From positions 255,501 to 319,500 of the forward strand of contig NZ_CP053564.1 in NCBI RefSeq assembly GCF_013155125.1: DNA of 64,000 nucleotides, in the 5' to 3' direction. The notes under the pieces are model-generated. The model saw nothing but the letters and a program-made list of their open reading frames with translations. It was not told the DNA's origin and searched no databases. How positions within the stretch are numbered: position 1 is the stretch's first letter; each line of letters opens with the position of its first letter. This DNA is from Pseudonocardia broussonetiae (GTDB lineage Bacteria > Actinomycetota > Actinomycetes > Mycobacteriales > Pseudonocardiaceae). Below are positions 16,691 to 24,001 of this stretch, in pieces. Made by a program: the position numbers and the translations under genes.

Positions 16691-17821
16691 ATGCCCTCCG
16701 CCGTGCCCGCAGAACCCCTGAAGTTCGCCTACTGGGTCCCCAACGTCAGCGGTGGCCTCGTCACCAGCACGATCGAGCAGCGCACCGACTGGGGCTACGA
16801 CTACAACCGGAAGCTCGCGCAGACGGCCGAGAACAGCGGCTTCGAGTACGCGCTCTCGCAGGTCCGCTACATGGCGAGCTACGGGGCCGACCACCAGCAC
16901 GAGTCGACCAGCTTCTCGCTGGCGCTGCTGCTGGCCACCGAGCGGCTCAAGGTCATCGCCGCTGTGCACCCCGGTCTGTGGCAGCCCGGCGTGCTGTCGA
17001 AGTGGGTCGCCACCGCCGACCACCTGTCGAAGGGGCGCATCGCCGTCAACGTCGTGAGCGGCTGGCTCAAGGCCGAGTTCACCGCGCTGGGCGAGCCGTG
17101 GCTCGAGCACGACGAGCGCTACCGCCGCACCGAGGAGTTCATCCGCGTCCTGCGCGAGATCTGGACCAGCGACTCCGCCGAGTTCCGCGGCGACTTCTAC
17201 CGGATCCACGACTTCGACCTCAAGCCCAAGCCGCTCGACGTCCCCGGCCGGGCGCACCCGGAGATCTTCCAGGGCGGCAACTCCTCGGCGGCCCGCCGCA
17301 ACGGCGGCCGCGTCTCGGACTGGTACTTCAGCAACGGCAAGGACTACGAGGGCTTCTCCGAGCAGGTCACCGAGGTCCTCGGGCACGCCGCCGACGCCGG
17401 CCGCACCACGCCGCCGAAGTTCGGCCTCAACGGCTTCATGATCGCCCGGGACACCGAGAAGGAGGCCCGCGAGACGCTGCGCGAGATCATCGCGAAGGCC
17501 AACAAGCCGGCCGTCGAGGGCTTCCGCGACGCCGTGCAGCAGGCCGGGGCGTCCACGGGGAACAAGCAGGGCATGTGGGCGGACTCCTCGTTCGAGGACC
17601 TCGTCCAGTACAACGACGGCTTCCGCACCCAGCTCATCGGCACGCCGGAGCAGATCGCCGACCGCGCGATCGAGTACAAGCGCCGCGGGGCGAACCTCCT
17701 GCTGCTGGGCTACCTCCACTTCCAGGAGGAGGTCGAGCACTTCGGCACGCACGTCCTGCCGATCATCCGGGAGAAGGAGGCCGAGCTCGCCGACCGGACG
17801 CCCGCGCTCGTCGGCAGCTGA
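16691..17821 (+). CDS. sfnG: Dimethylsulfone monooxygenase, SfnG-type FMNH2-dependent LLM enzyme
   Basis: Cytoplasmic two-component flavin monooxygenase that oxidises dimethylsulfone to methanesulfinate and formaldehyde, feeding sulfur assimilation. The 376-residue protein has the SfnG opening FAYWVPNVSGGLVTSTIEQRT, and the luciferase-like-monooxygenase blocks YGADHQHESTSFS, GRIAVNVVSGW, GEPWLEHDERYRR and HPEIFQGGNSSAARR. The C-terminal SSFEDLVQYNDGF and LHFQEEVEHFG segments are close to characterised SfnG. FMNH2 must come from a reductase, and no SsuE/MsuE-like gene lies in this window. It sits behind Cys leader peptide 1 and ahead of a second sulfur monooxygenase. Alkanesulfonate monooxygenase SsuD is the alternative, but the SfnG motifs are stronger. 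Confidence 0.85.
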   Translation: MPSAVPAEPLKFAYWVPNVSGGLVTSTIEQRTDWGYDYNRKLAQTAENSGFEYALSQVRYMASYGADHQHESTSFSLALLLATERLKVIAAVHPGLWQPGVLSKWVATADHLSKGRIAVNVVSGWLKAEFTALGEPWLEHDERYRRTEEFIRVLREIWTSDSAEFRGDFYRIHDFDLKPKPLDVPGRAHPEIFQGGNSSAARRNGGRVSDWYFSNGKDYEGFSEQVTEVLGHAADAGRTTPPKFGLNGFMIARDTEKEARETLREIIAKANKPAVEGFRDAVQQAGASTGNKQGMWADSSFEDLVQYNDGFRTQLIGTPEQIADRAIEYKRRGANLLLLGYLHFQEEVEHFGTHVLPIIREKEAELADRTPALVGS

Positions 17822-17826
17822 CCCCC

Positions 17827-17868
17827 CGTGAGTGGAAACGAGTGCCCTGGCACTCGTTTCCACTCACG
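17827..17868 (+). terminator. GTGAGTGG-family palindrome, copy 1
   Basis: Perfect 20-bp inverted repeat (arms 17827-17846 and 17849-17868) around CT, starting 6 bp after the sfnG stop. Outer arm CGTGAGTGG is shared with palindromes at 32276 and 53858; the inner arm AAACGAGTGCC differs. It probably ends the sfnG transcript before leader peptide 2. Confidence 0.7.
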
Positions 17869-17884
17869 AGCCCGGAGGGCCCCC

Positions 17885-17956
17885 GTGTACCCGAAGCCGC
17901 TCACCCGTCGACGCCACGTCGACCTCCTCCGCTCGGTCTCCACCGCCTGTCGGTGA
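17885..17956 (+). CDS. Cysteine-containing leader peptide 2 (RRHVDLLR type)
   Basis: A 23-residue peptide with core RRRHVDLLRSVSTACR, stop at 17954-17956. It has the same length, RRHVDLLR core and penultimate Cys as leader 1 but a single Cys and a real ribosome-binding site (GGAGGG, 17874-17879). The 137 nt that follow contain two GC-rich hairpins (around 17990-18025 and 18027-18053) before the monooxygenase ATG, an attenuator-like arrangement. Control by cysteine supply is inferred from the family. Confidence 0.82.
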   Translation: MYPKPLTRRRHVDLLRSVSTACR

Positions 17957-18093
17957 CCCCGCTCCCCAGCCCGCCGCCCCCGGCGTGAGCTGCGCGGCCG
18001 TCCCCGGCCGCAGCCCGCACGACGTCCAGGCCGCCACGCGCTCGTCGTGGCCGGCCGGGTCCGTCGTGCCCGAGACCAGCGAGAGGCACCACC

Positions 18094-19323
18094 ATGACCA
18101 CGCTCGAGAACCGTCCCGCCACCACCGCCTGGGCCGACCGGCCCGCGCCCGACTCCCCCGACGCCTGGCTGGCCCGCGCCCGCGAGGTGCGCGCGCTCCT
18201 GGCCGTCGACGCCGCCGCCCGCGACCGCGCCGGCGAGACCCCCTACGCCGAGGTCGCCCTGCTCAAGGACTCCGGTCTCGTCACCCTGCTGGGCCCGGTC
18301 GCCGAGGGCGGCGGGGGCCAGGAGTGGCCGCTCGCCTACCGGGTCGTGCGGGAGATCGCCGCCGCCGACGGCTCCATCGGCCAGCTCCTGGGCTACCACT
18401 ACCTGTGGTTCTGGGCGGCCCGCCTGGTCGGCACGCGCGAGCAGATCGCCGCCGTCGAGGCCGACGCCACCCGCAACCGGTGGTTCTTCGGCGGCGCGGT
18501 CAACCCCCGCGACTCCGACGTCGTCATCCGCGACGAGGGCGACCGGATCGTCTACAACGGCGGCAAGACGTTCTCCACCGGCAGCAAGGTCTCCGACGTC
18601 ACCGTGCTGGAGGGCGTGCTCGAGGGCACCGACACCCACGTCTTCGCGATCGTCCCGAGCGACCAGCCCGGCATCGTGTTCCACGACGACTGGGACAACA
18701 TCGGGCAGCGCCTCACCGAGAGCGGCAGCGTGACGATCACCGACGTCGCGGTGCCGTGGGAGGCGGCGGCGGGCTTCGTCGACAAGGCGTTCCAGCCGCG
18801 CGTCTACAACACCCTGAACGTGCCGACGATCCAGCTCGTGTTCGTCAGCTTCTACCTGGGCATCGCCCGCGGCGCGCTGGAGACCGCGGCCGAGTACACC
18901 CGCACCCGCACCCGCCCGTGGCTGCACGGCGGCCAGGAGCGCGCCGTCGACGAGCCCTACCAGCTCGACCTCTACGGCGACCTCGCGTCGAAGCTCTGGG
19001 CGGTCGAGGCGCTGGCCGACCAGGTGGCGCAGGAGGGCCTGGTGATCCACCACGACGCGTGGGAGGTCACCCCGCAGCAGCGCGGCGAGCACGAGGTGCG
19101 CGTCGCCGCGGTGAAGGCGCGGGCCACCGAGGTCGCGCTGGAGGTCACCAGCACCGTGTTCGAGGGGCTGGGCGCGCGGGCCACGGCGGCGGAGCTGGGC
19201 TTCGACCGGTTCTGGCGCAACGTCCGCACCCACACCCTGCACGACCCGGTGGCCTACAAGCGCCGCGAGGTGGGGGCGTTCCTGCTCCGCGACGAGCTGC
19301 CCGAGCCCACCTGGTACTCCTGA
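18094..19323 (+). CDS. DszC/MsuC-type FMNH2-dependent sulfur monooxygenase (acyl-CoA dehydrogenase fold)
   Basis: A 409-residue flavin monooxygenase with the acyl-CoA dehydrogenase fold that oxygenates organosulfur compounds rather than acyl-CoA. It matches dibenzothiophene monooxygenase DszC in order: VREIAAADGSIGQLLGYHY, DDWDNIGQRLTESGS, VFVSFYLGIARGALETAAEYTR and the diagnostic GFDRFWRNVRTHTLHDPVAYK near the C-terminus. The same group includes SfnC and MsuC, the methanesulfinate monooxygenase. Beside SfnG, whose product is methanesulfinate, an MsuC-like role is attractive. The ATG has GAGAGG upstream and the gene follows leader peptide 2. The group is secure; the substrate is inferred. Confidence 0.82.
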   Translation: MTTLENRPATTAWADRPAPDSPDAWLARAREVRALLAVDAAARDRAGETPYAEVALLKDSGLVTLLGPVAEGGGGQEWPLAYRVVREIAAADGSIGQLLGYHYLWFWAARLVGTREQIAAVEADATRNRWFFGGAVNPRDSDVVIRDEGDRIVYNGGKTFSTGSKVSDVTVLEGVLEGTDTHVFAIVPSDQPGIVFHDDWDNIGQRLTESGSVTITDVAVPWEAAAGFVDKAFQPRVYNTLNVPTIQLVFVSFYLGIARGALETAAEYTRTRTRPWLHGGQERAVDEPYQLDLYGDLASKLWAVEALADQVAQEGLVIHHDAWEVTPQQRGEHEVRVAAVKARATEVALEVTSTVFEGLGARATAAELGFDRFWRNVRTHTLHDPVAYKRREVGAFLLRDELPEPTWYS

Positions 19324-19327
19324 CCGC

Positions 19328-20533
19328 TCACCCCACCCGGGCGTGCCCGCCGGGCAGCCCGGGTGGGGTGGCCGGCTCCGTGGTCCGCACGCGGGGCAGG
19401 AAGCGCCCGGTGCGGGCGGCGTACGCGGTGTAGGCCTCGCCGTGGACGCGCGCCAGCGCCGGCTCCCGCACGCCGCGGACCTGCACCTGCACGGCGACGA
19501 CGAGCACGACCGTCGCGAGCACCCCGACCAGCGTCGGCACCATCACGAGCGTGCCGGCCAGCGCGAGCACGCCGCCCGTCAGCCCGGGGTGGCGGACGCG
19601 CTCGTGCAGCCCGTCCGTCGCCAGCGCGGGGCCGGAGCGCCGCACCGCGGCGACCTGGCTCCGCGCGGCCAGGACGAGCACCGTGCCCAGCAGCGACAGC
19701 CCGGCCCCGATCACGGCGACGCCCGGGTCGTCGAACAGCGCGATGGGGTCGATGACGTCGATCCCGACGAGCAGCGGTGCGGCCAGGCCCAGCACGGCGG
19801 CCAGCGCGAACAGGCTCCGGGCCCACCACGCGGCCGCCGTCCGGCCCGCGCGGCCGGCCGGGCGCGGGCCGCGGCCCAGCACGCCGAGCGCCACCGCGGC
19901 GACGCCGAGCACCAGCGCGACCCAGCCGGCGACGTGGTGGTCGAAGCCGGGCAGGTCGCCCGACGCCCCGACGGCGAGCCACGCCCCGCCGAGGAAGAAC
20001 AGCGCCGCCGCCCCGACCCGGACCGCCTTCTCGGGCAGCCGCCTGCCGAGCCGGCGCCCCACGACGATCGCGAGCGCGTCGGCCGCGACCATGCCCACGG
20101 TCGAGCCCACCCACACCCCGGCCCAGCCGTGCTGCGTGGCCAGGGTGATGGTGGCGAGCATCGTCTTGTCGCCCAGCTCGGCGAGGAAGAACGCGACGGT
20201 GACGGCGAGCAGCGCCGATCCCGCGACGCGCGCGGCCTTCGCCTGCTCCGACTCATTCAGCGAGTCGCCGCGCAGCGTCCACAACCCGAACCCGAGGAAC
20301 ATGACGGCCGCGGTCAGCGAGATCCAGCCGGTGGGCAGGGCCGCGCCGAGCCCGTGCCCCACGGCGACGGAGAGCAGGTGCACAACCGAGGTGGCGACCG
20401 TGATGCCGACCAGCACCGGGAGCGCGCGGTAGCGGGTGGCGAAGGCCAGGGCCATCAGCTGCGACTTGTCGCCGAGCTCGGCGACGAACACGACCAGCGC
20501 GCTGACGCCGCACGCCAGCAGGAATCCGCTCAT
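19328..20533 (-). CDS. UPF0016/GDT1 manganese exporter fused to an isoprenylcysteine-methyltransferase-like membrane domain
   Basis: Predicted membrane Mn2+ exporter, 401 residues. The first 195 residues hold the two inverted UPF0016/TMEM165 halves, each with the cation-binding motif: FVAELGDKSQLMALAFATRY near residue 15-34 and FLAELGDKTMLATITLATQ near 115. Residues about 200-401 form a second membrane unit ending in HERVRHPGLTGGVLALAG and HGEAYTAYAARTGRFLP, the pattern of ICMT/PEMT-like membrane methyltransferases. Bacterial UPF0016 exporters usually end after about 190-230 residues, so this is a fusion. The RNA leader contains a yybP-ykoY manganese riboswitch, supporting the Mn role. It stops 4 bp from the convergent monooxygenase gene. 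Confidence 0.85.
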   Translation of the reverse strand: MSGFLLACGVSALVVFVAELGDKSQLMALAFATRYRALPVLVGITVATSVVHLLSVAVGHGLGAALPTGWISLTAAVMFLGFGLWTLRGDSLNESEQAKAARVAGSALLAVTVAFFLAELGDKTMLATITLATQHGWAGVWVGSTVGMVAADALAIVVGRRLGRRLPEKAVRVGAAALFFLGGAWLAVGASGDLPGFDHHVAGWVALVLGVAAVALGVLGRGPRPAGRAGRTAAAWWARSLFALAAVLGLAAPLLVGIDVIDPIALFDDPGVAVIGAGLSLLGTVLVLAARSQVAAVRRSGPALATDGLHERVRHPGLTGGVLALAGTLVMVPTLVGVLATVVLVVAVQVQVRGVREPALARVHGEAYTAYAARTGRFLPRVRTTEPATPPGLPGGHARVG

Positions 20534-20604
20534 GGGGAGCCACGTCCTCGATCTCGGACCGGATCGGGGTGGGGTCCACTCCGACCCGGTGGCAGTCACC
20601 GGAT

Positions 20605-20708
20605 CGAAGGTCTCGCTCGCCTGGTGGTGCAGGCCGTGCGGCCGGGCGTCCCGGAGATGGGCGGGGAGCCAGTGTGTCGACCGCGACGTTGGGAGCTACT
20701 CCCCTTCG
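20605..20708 (-). ncRNA. yybP-ykoY manganese riboswitch
   Basis: On the minus strand the leader of the UPF0016 gene starts CGAAGGGGAGTAGCTCCC and ends GCGAGCGAGACCTTCG. These are the two conserved sides of the yybP-ykoY class: GGGGAGUAG in the 5' loop and GAGACCUU on the 3' side. The outer helix P1 is CGAAGG/CCTTCG. About 104 nt, the expected size, 71 nt before the ATG. This class senses Mn2+ and turns on exporters of exactly this family. A CCGGTG/CACCGG hairpin just downstream may be part of the expression platform. Confidence 0.88.
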
Positions 20709-20717
20709 CGAGTCCAG

Positions 20718-20723
20718 ACCATA
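20718..20723 (-). promoter_or_regulatory. -10 box for the riboswitch transcript
   Basis: TATGGT on the minus strand fits TANNNT. A start 7 nt downstream (about 20711) falls 3 nt before the riboswitch P1 helix, which is what a riboswitch transcript should look like. No convincing -35 is visible. Confidence 0.5.
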
Positions 20724-20776
20724 CGCTGCAGGGGCCGGTCCGTCGCCGGACCCGCCCCAGCAGTGGAGGAGATCAC

Positions 20777-21946
20777 ATGCCCGACGCCGTCATCGTCGAC
20801 GCGGTCCGCACGCCCATCGGCAAGCGGAAGGGATCGCTCGCCGAGGTCCACCCCGTCGACCTCTCCGCCGTGGTGCTGCGCGCGCTGGCCGAGCGCACCG
20901 GCATCGACCCGTCCGTCGTCGACGACGTCGTGTGGGGGTGCGTCAACCAGGTCGGCGACCAGGCGTCGCAGGTGGGGCGCTACGCCGTGCTCGCCGCGGG
21001 CTGGCCGGAGAGCGTCCCCGGCGTCACGATCAACCGGGCGTGCGGGTCGAGCCAGTCGTCGTTCGACTTCGCCGCCGGCATGGTCATGTCCGGGCAGTAC
21101 GACGTCGTCGTGGCCGGGGGCGTCGAGTCCATGACGCGCGTCCCGCTGGGCTCGGGCCGCGACCTGGGCCGCCCGTTCGGCCCGCTGGTGCGCGAGCGCT
21201 ACGCTGCCGACCTCACCAGCGGCGAGTTCCCCGGCGGCGACTTCAACCAGGGCATCGGCGCCGAGCGCATCGCCGCGGAGTGGGGCTTCTCGCGTGCCCA
21301 GCTCGACGAGTACTCGGCGCGGTCGCACGCGCTCGCGGCCGCCGCGATCGACGCGGGCGCCTTCGACGCCCAGCTCGCGCCCGTCCCGGACGCCCCCGGC
21401 CTCACCGCCGACGAGGGCCTGCGCCGCGGCACCACGCCCGACACGCTCGCGAAGCTCAAGCCGGTCTTCCGCGAGGACGGCGTCATCCACGCCGGCAACA
21501 GCTCGCAGATCTCCGACGGCGCCTCGGCCGTGCTGATCACGACGCCGGAGCGGGCCGCCGAGCTGGGGCTGACGCCGATCGCGCGCTACCACGGCGGCGC
21601 GGTCAGCGGCGCCGACCCGCTCAAGATGCTCACCGGCCCGATCCCGGCCACGGCGAAGGTGCTCAAGCGCACCGGGCTGTCGGTATCCGACATCGGCGCG
21701 TTCGAGGTCAACGAGGCCTTCGCCCCCGTGCCGCTGGCCTGGCAGGCGGAGTTCGGCGCCGACCCCGACCGGCTCAACCCCCTCGGCGGCGCCATCGCCG
21801 TCGGGCACCCGCTGGGCGCCTCCGGCACCGTCCTCATGACCCGGCTCGTGCACCACATGCGCGACCGCGACATCCGCTACGGCCTGCAGACCATGTGCGA
21901 GGGCGGCGGCACGGCGAACGCGACGATCGTCGAGCTGCTGCGCTGA
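20777..21946 (+). CDS. Thiolase (acetyl-CoA C-acyltransferase family)
   Basis: Cytosolic thiolase of 389 residues, acting in beta-oxidation or acetoacetyl-CoA formation. The catalytic residues are in place: C89 in TINRACGSSQ, H344 in AVGHPLGASG and C374 in MCEGGGTANA, matching biosynthetic thiolase (C89, H348, C378). The opening DAVIVDAVRTPIGKRKGSLAEVHP is typical of actinobacterial FadA-like thiolases. The ATG follows TGGAGGAG. It diverges from the Mn exporter. Degradative and biosynthetic thiolases cannot be separated from sequence alone. Confidence 0.9.
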   Translation: MPDAVIVDAVRTPIGKRKGSLAEVHPVDLSAVVLRALAERTGIDPSVVDDVVWGCVNQVGDQASQVGRYAVLAAGWPESVPGVTINRACGSSQSSFDFAAGMVMSGQYDVVVAGGVESMTRVPLGSGRDLGRPFGPLVRERYAADLTSGEFPGGDFNQGIGAERIAAEWGFSRAQLDEYSARSHALAAAAIDAGAFDAQLAPVPDAPGLTADEGLRRGTTPDTLAKLKPVFREDGVIHAGNSSQISDGASAVLITTPERAAELGLTPIARYHGGAVSGADPLKMLTGPIPATAKVLKRTGLSVSDIGAFEVNEAFAPVPLAWQAEFGADPDRLNPLGGAIAVGHPLGASGTVLMTRLVHHMRDRDIRYGLQTMCEGGGTANATIVELLR

Positions 21947-21995
21947 GCTCCTGGGCTGCGATGGGCTCCTGGGCTGCGACGGGCTCCTAGGACGG
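21947..21995. repeat. 18-bp tandem repeat after the thiolase stop
   Basis: Two full units GCTCCTGGGCTGCGAYGG (21947-21964 and 21965-21982) and a degenerate third from 21983 run from the thiolase stop into the 3' end of the convergent gene. The repeat therefore also encodes the last residues of that gene. Confidence 0.7.
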
Positions 21996-22358
21996 GCCCC
22001 GCAGCAGGGCGTTCACGCGGCCGGACCACCTCTCGTGGGCGGCCTGCCGCGTGACGCCCGCGGCCCGGGCGATCTCGTCCCAGGTGGCGCCGTGGCGGCG
22101 CAGGCCCAGCACCGTCGGCCACGGGTCCAGGCCCGCCCCGAGCCCGATGCGCAGCTGCAGGAGCTGCCACGCGCGCTCCCGCTGCCGCGGCACGTCGGTG
22201 CCCTCCTCGGCGTGCCACTCGACGCTGCCGGGCGCGGGCCACCGCCCCAGCAGCAGGTCGGCCTGGCGCCCGGCCTCCCCGACGGCGGCCACCTGGACGG
22301 CGGCGGAGGCGGCGGTGACGTCGGCGTCGAGGGCGCGCGCGGTCCAGTCGTCGCTCAT
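21987..22358 (-). CDS. Small protein with C-terminal helix-turn-helix
   Basis: A 123-residue protein with an Ala-rich helical N-terminus and a clear helix-turn-helix near residues 92-113 (ATWDEIARAAGVTRQAAHERW). It resembles small actinobacterial DNA-binding proteins annotated only as hypothetical. No sensor domain is visible. ATG at 22358; the C-terminus is encoded within a tandem repeat. It diverges from the HtrA protease gene across about 90 bp. Target unknown. Confidence 0.7.
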   Translation of the reverse strand: MSDDWTARALDADVTAASAAVQVAAVGEAGRQADLLLGRWPAPGSVEWHAEEGTDVPRQRERAWQLLQLRIGLGAGLDPWPTVLGLRRHGATWDEIARAAGVTRQAAHERWSGRVNALLRGPS

Positions 22359-22450
22359 GGGCGTCAAGGTAGCCCTGACAGCCCGCGATCGGTAGGGGAT
22401 TCCCAGGAGCATCTCAGCTCCCTCCCAGGCTCCCGGCCCATCGTGGTGCC

Positions 22451-23815
22451 ATGACCGAGAACAGGGAGCAGGGACCGGACGCGAGCGCGCCCCTGGGCCC
22501 CCGCACCGACCAGCACCCCGTCCCCGCTTACGCCGGAGCCCCTGCTCCGGATCCGTCGGGGGCCGCCCGCCACACGCACGGGCACACCCACCCGACCTAC
22601 CCGGCCTACGGCTCGTTCGCCACGGGCCCGACCGGGCCGACCGGCCCCGGCGGCGCGCCGACCGGCCCCGCCGACCGCCCGCGCCGGTCGCGGACGATGA
22701 CCGGCATCGTCACGGCCGCGCTCATCGCCGGGCTCGTCGGCGGCGGCGCGGGCTTCGGCGGTGCGTACGCGCTGCTGGAGGACGACTCGCCGGCGTCGAC
22801 GCTGCTCACCTCCCCCGCGTCGCCGGCCGCGGCCGCGACGGCCGGGACGGTCGCGGGCGCCGCCGCCACGGCGACGCCGAGCACGGTCGACATCCGCGTC
22901 ACCCTCGCGCAGGGCACCGCGGAGGGCAGCGGCGTGGTCCTCACCGCCGACGGCGCCGTGCTCACCAACAACCACGTGGTCGCCGGCAGCACGGGCGACA
23001 TCACCGTCACCCTCGCCGACGGCAGCACGCACGCGGCCACCGTCGTGGGCACCTCGCCGAGCTACGACCTCGCGGTGCTCCAGCTCCAGGGGGTCTCCGG
23101 GCTCACCCCGGCCGTGCTGGGGAACAGCGCGGACCTGCAGGTCGGGCAGCAGGTCGTCGCGATCGGGTCGCCGCAGGGCCTCACCGGCACGGTGACGACC
23201 GGCATCGTCAGCGCGTTCGACCGCACCGTCGCCGTCCAGGGCGAGGACGGCTCGGCCGTCGTCTACAACGGGCTGCAGACCGACACCCCGATCAACCAGG
23301 GCAACTCCGGCGGGCCGCTGGTCGACCTGCAGGGCCGCGTCGTGGGCATCAACTCCGCGATCGCCACCGGCAGCAGCCAGAGCACGGGCAGCATCGGCCT
23401 CGGCTTCGCGATCCCGGTCGACCAGGCCAAGCGCGTGGCGCAGGAGATCCTCGACTCGGGCACGGCCACCAAGCCGGTGCTCGGCGTGCAGGGCAACGCG
23501 GCGGCGAGCAGCGGGGGCGGCGCGCAGATCGCCGCGGTCGAGCCCGGCTCGGCGGCCGCGCAGGCGGGGCTCGCGGCCGGGGACGTCGTCACGAAGGTCG
23601 GCGACGCCCGCGTCGAGGACTTCGCCGACCTCGTCGCCCGCATCGGCGCGCAGACCCCCGGCGACACCGTCACGCTGACGGTCGGGGAGGGCGGGTCCGA
23701 GCGGACCGTCGAGGTCACCCTGGGCAGCGCCCCGGACCGGGCGGCGTCGACGAGCAGCGGCGGCCAGGCCCAGACCGTCCCGCAGACCCCTTTCGGCAGC
23801 CCCTTCGGGAACTAG
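22451..23815 (+). CDS. Membrane-anchored HtrA/DegP-type serine protease with PDZ domain
   Basis: Cell-envelope quality-control protease, 454 residues. A proline-, glycine- and histidine-rich cytoplasmic tail (1-80) precedes one membrane helix (about 84-106). The trypsin-like domain has the triad H175 (LTNNHVVAG), D206 (SYDLAVLQL) and S286 (NQGNSGGPLVDL). A PDZ domain follows at about 355-435 (VEPGSAAAQAGLAAGDVVTKVG). The architecture matches mycobacterial PepD/HtrA proteins. ATG at 22451. It ends at a junction dense in inverted and tandem repeats. Confidence 0.92.
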   Translation: MTENREQGPDASAPLGPRTDQHPVPAYAGAPAPDPSGAARHTHGHTHPTYPAYGSFATGPTGPTGPGGAPTGPADRPRRSRTMTGIVTAALIAGLVGGGAGFGGAYALLEDDSPASTLLTSPASPAAAATAGTVAGAAATATPSTVDIRVTLAQGTAEGSGVVLTADGAVLTNNHVVAGSTGDITVTLADGSTHAATVVGTSPSYDLAVLQLQGVSGLTPAVLGNSADLQVGQQVVAIGSPQGLTGTVTTGIVSAFDRTVAVQGEDGSAVVYNGLQTDTPINQGNSGGPLVDLQGRVVGINSAIATGSSQSTGSIGLGFAIPVDQAKRVAQEILDSGTATKPVLGVQGNAAASSGGGAQIAAVEPGSAAAQAGLAAGDVVTKVGDARVEDFADLVARIGAQTPGDTVTLTVGEGGSERTVEVTLGSAPDRAASTSSGGQAQTVPQTPFGSPFGN

Positions 23816-23870
23816 CCGACCGAGCAGGCCGGGGCGGCTGACGACGACGCGACCCCGACACGGTCACCAC

Positions 23871-23997
23871 GAGACCCCGACTCGCGGGAGTTCCCCCGCG
23901 AGTCGGGGTCTCGTTGCGCGCGAGTCGGGGTCCCACTGCGCGCGAGTCGGGGTCTCGTTGCGCGCGAGTCGGGGTCCCGTTGCGCGCGTGTCGCGGG
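23871..23997. repeat. Hairpin with amplified right arm: 22-bp tandem repeat at a convergent junction
   Basis: A perfect 18-bp stem (arms 23871-23888 and 23895-23912, 6-nt loop) sits between the protease and CoA-transferase stops. The right-arm sequence CGCGAGTCGGGGTC is then repeated with period 22 (23897, 23917, 23939, 23961), followed by a decayed fifth unit from 23983. One left arm can therefore pair with any of four right arms. Probably a bidirectional terminator region. Confidence 0.75.
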
Positions 23998-24001
23998 CCG
24001 G

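Noticed and set aside
23897..23997. Tandem repeats considered as a CRISPR array
   Set aside because: Units of 22 bp abut without unique spacers and no cas genes are present. The same applies to 40524 and 43921.
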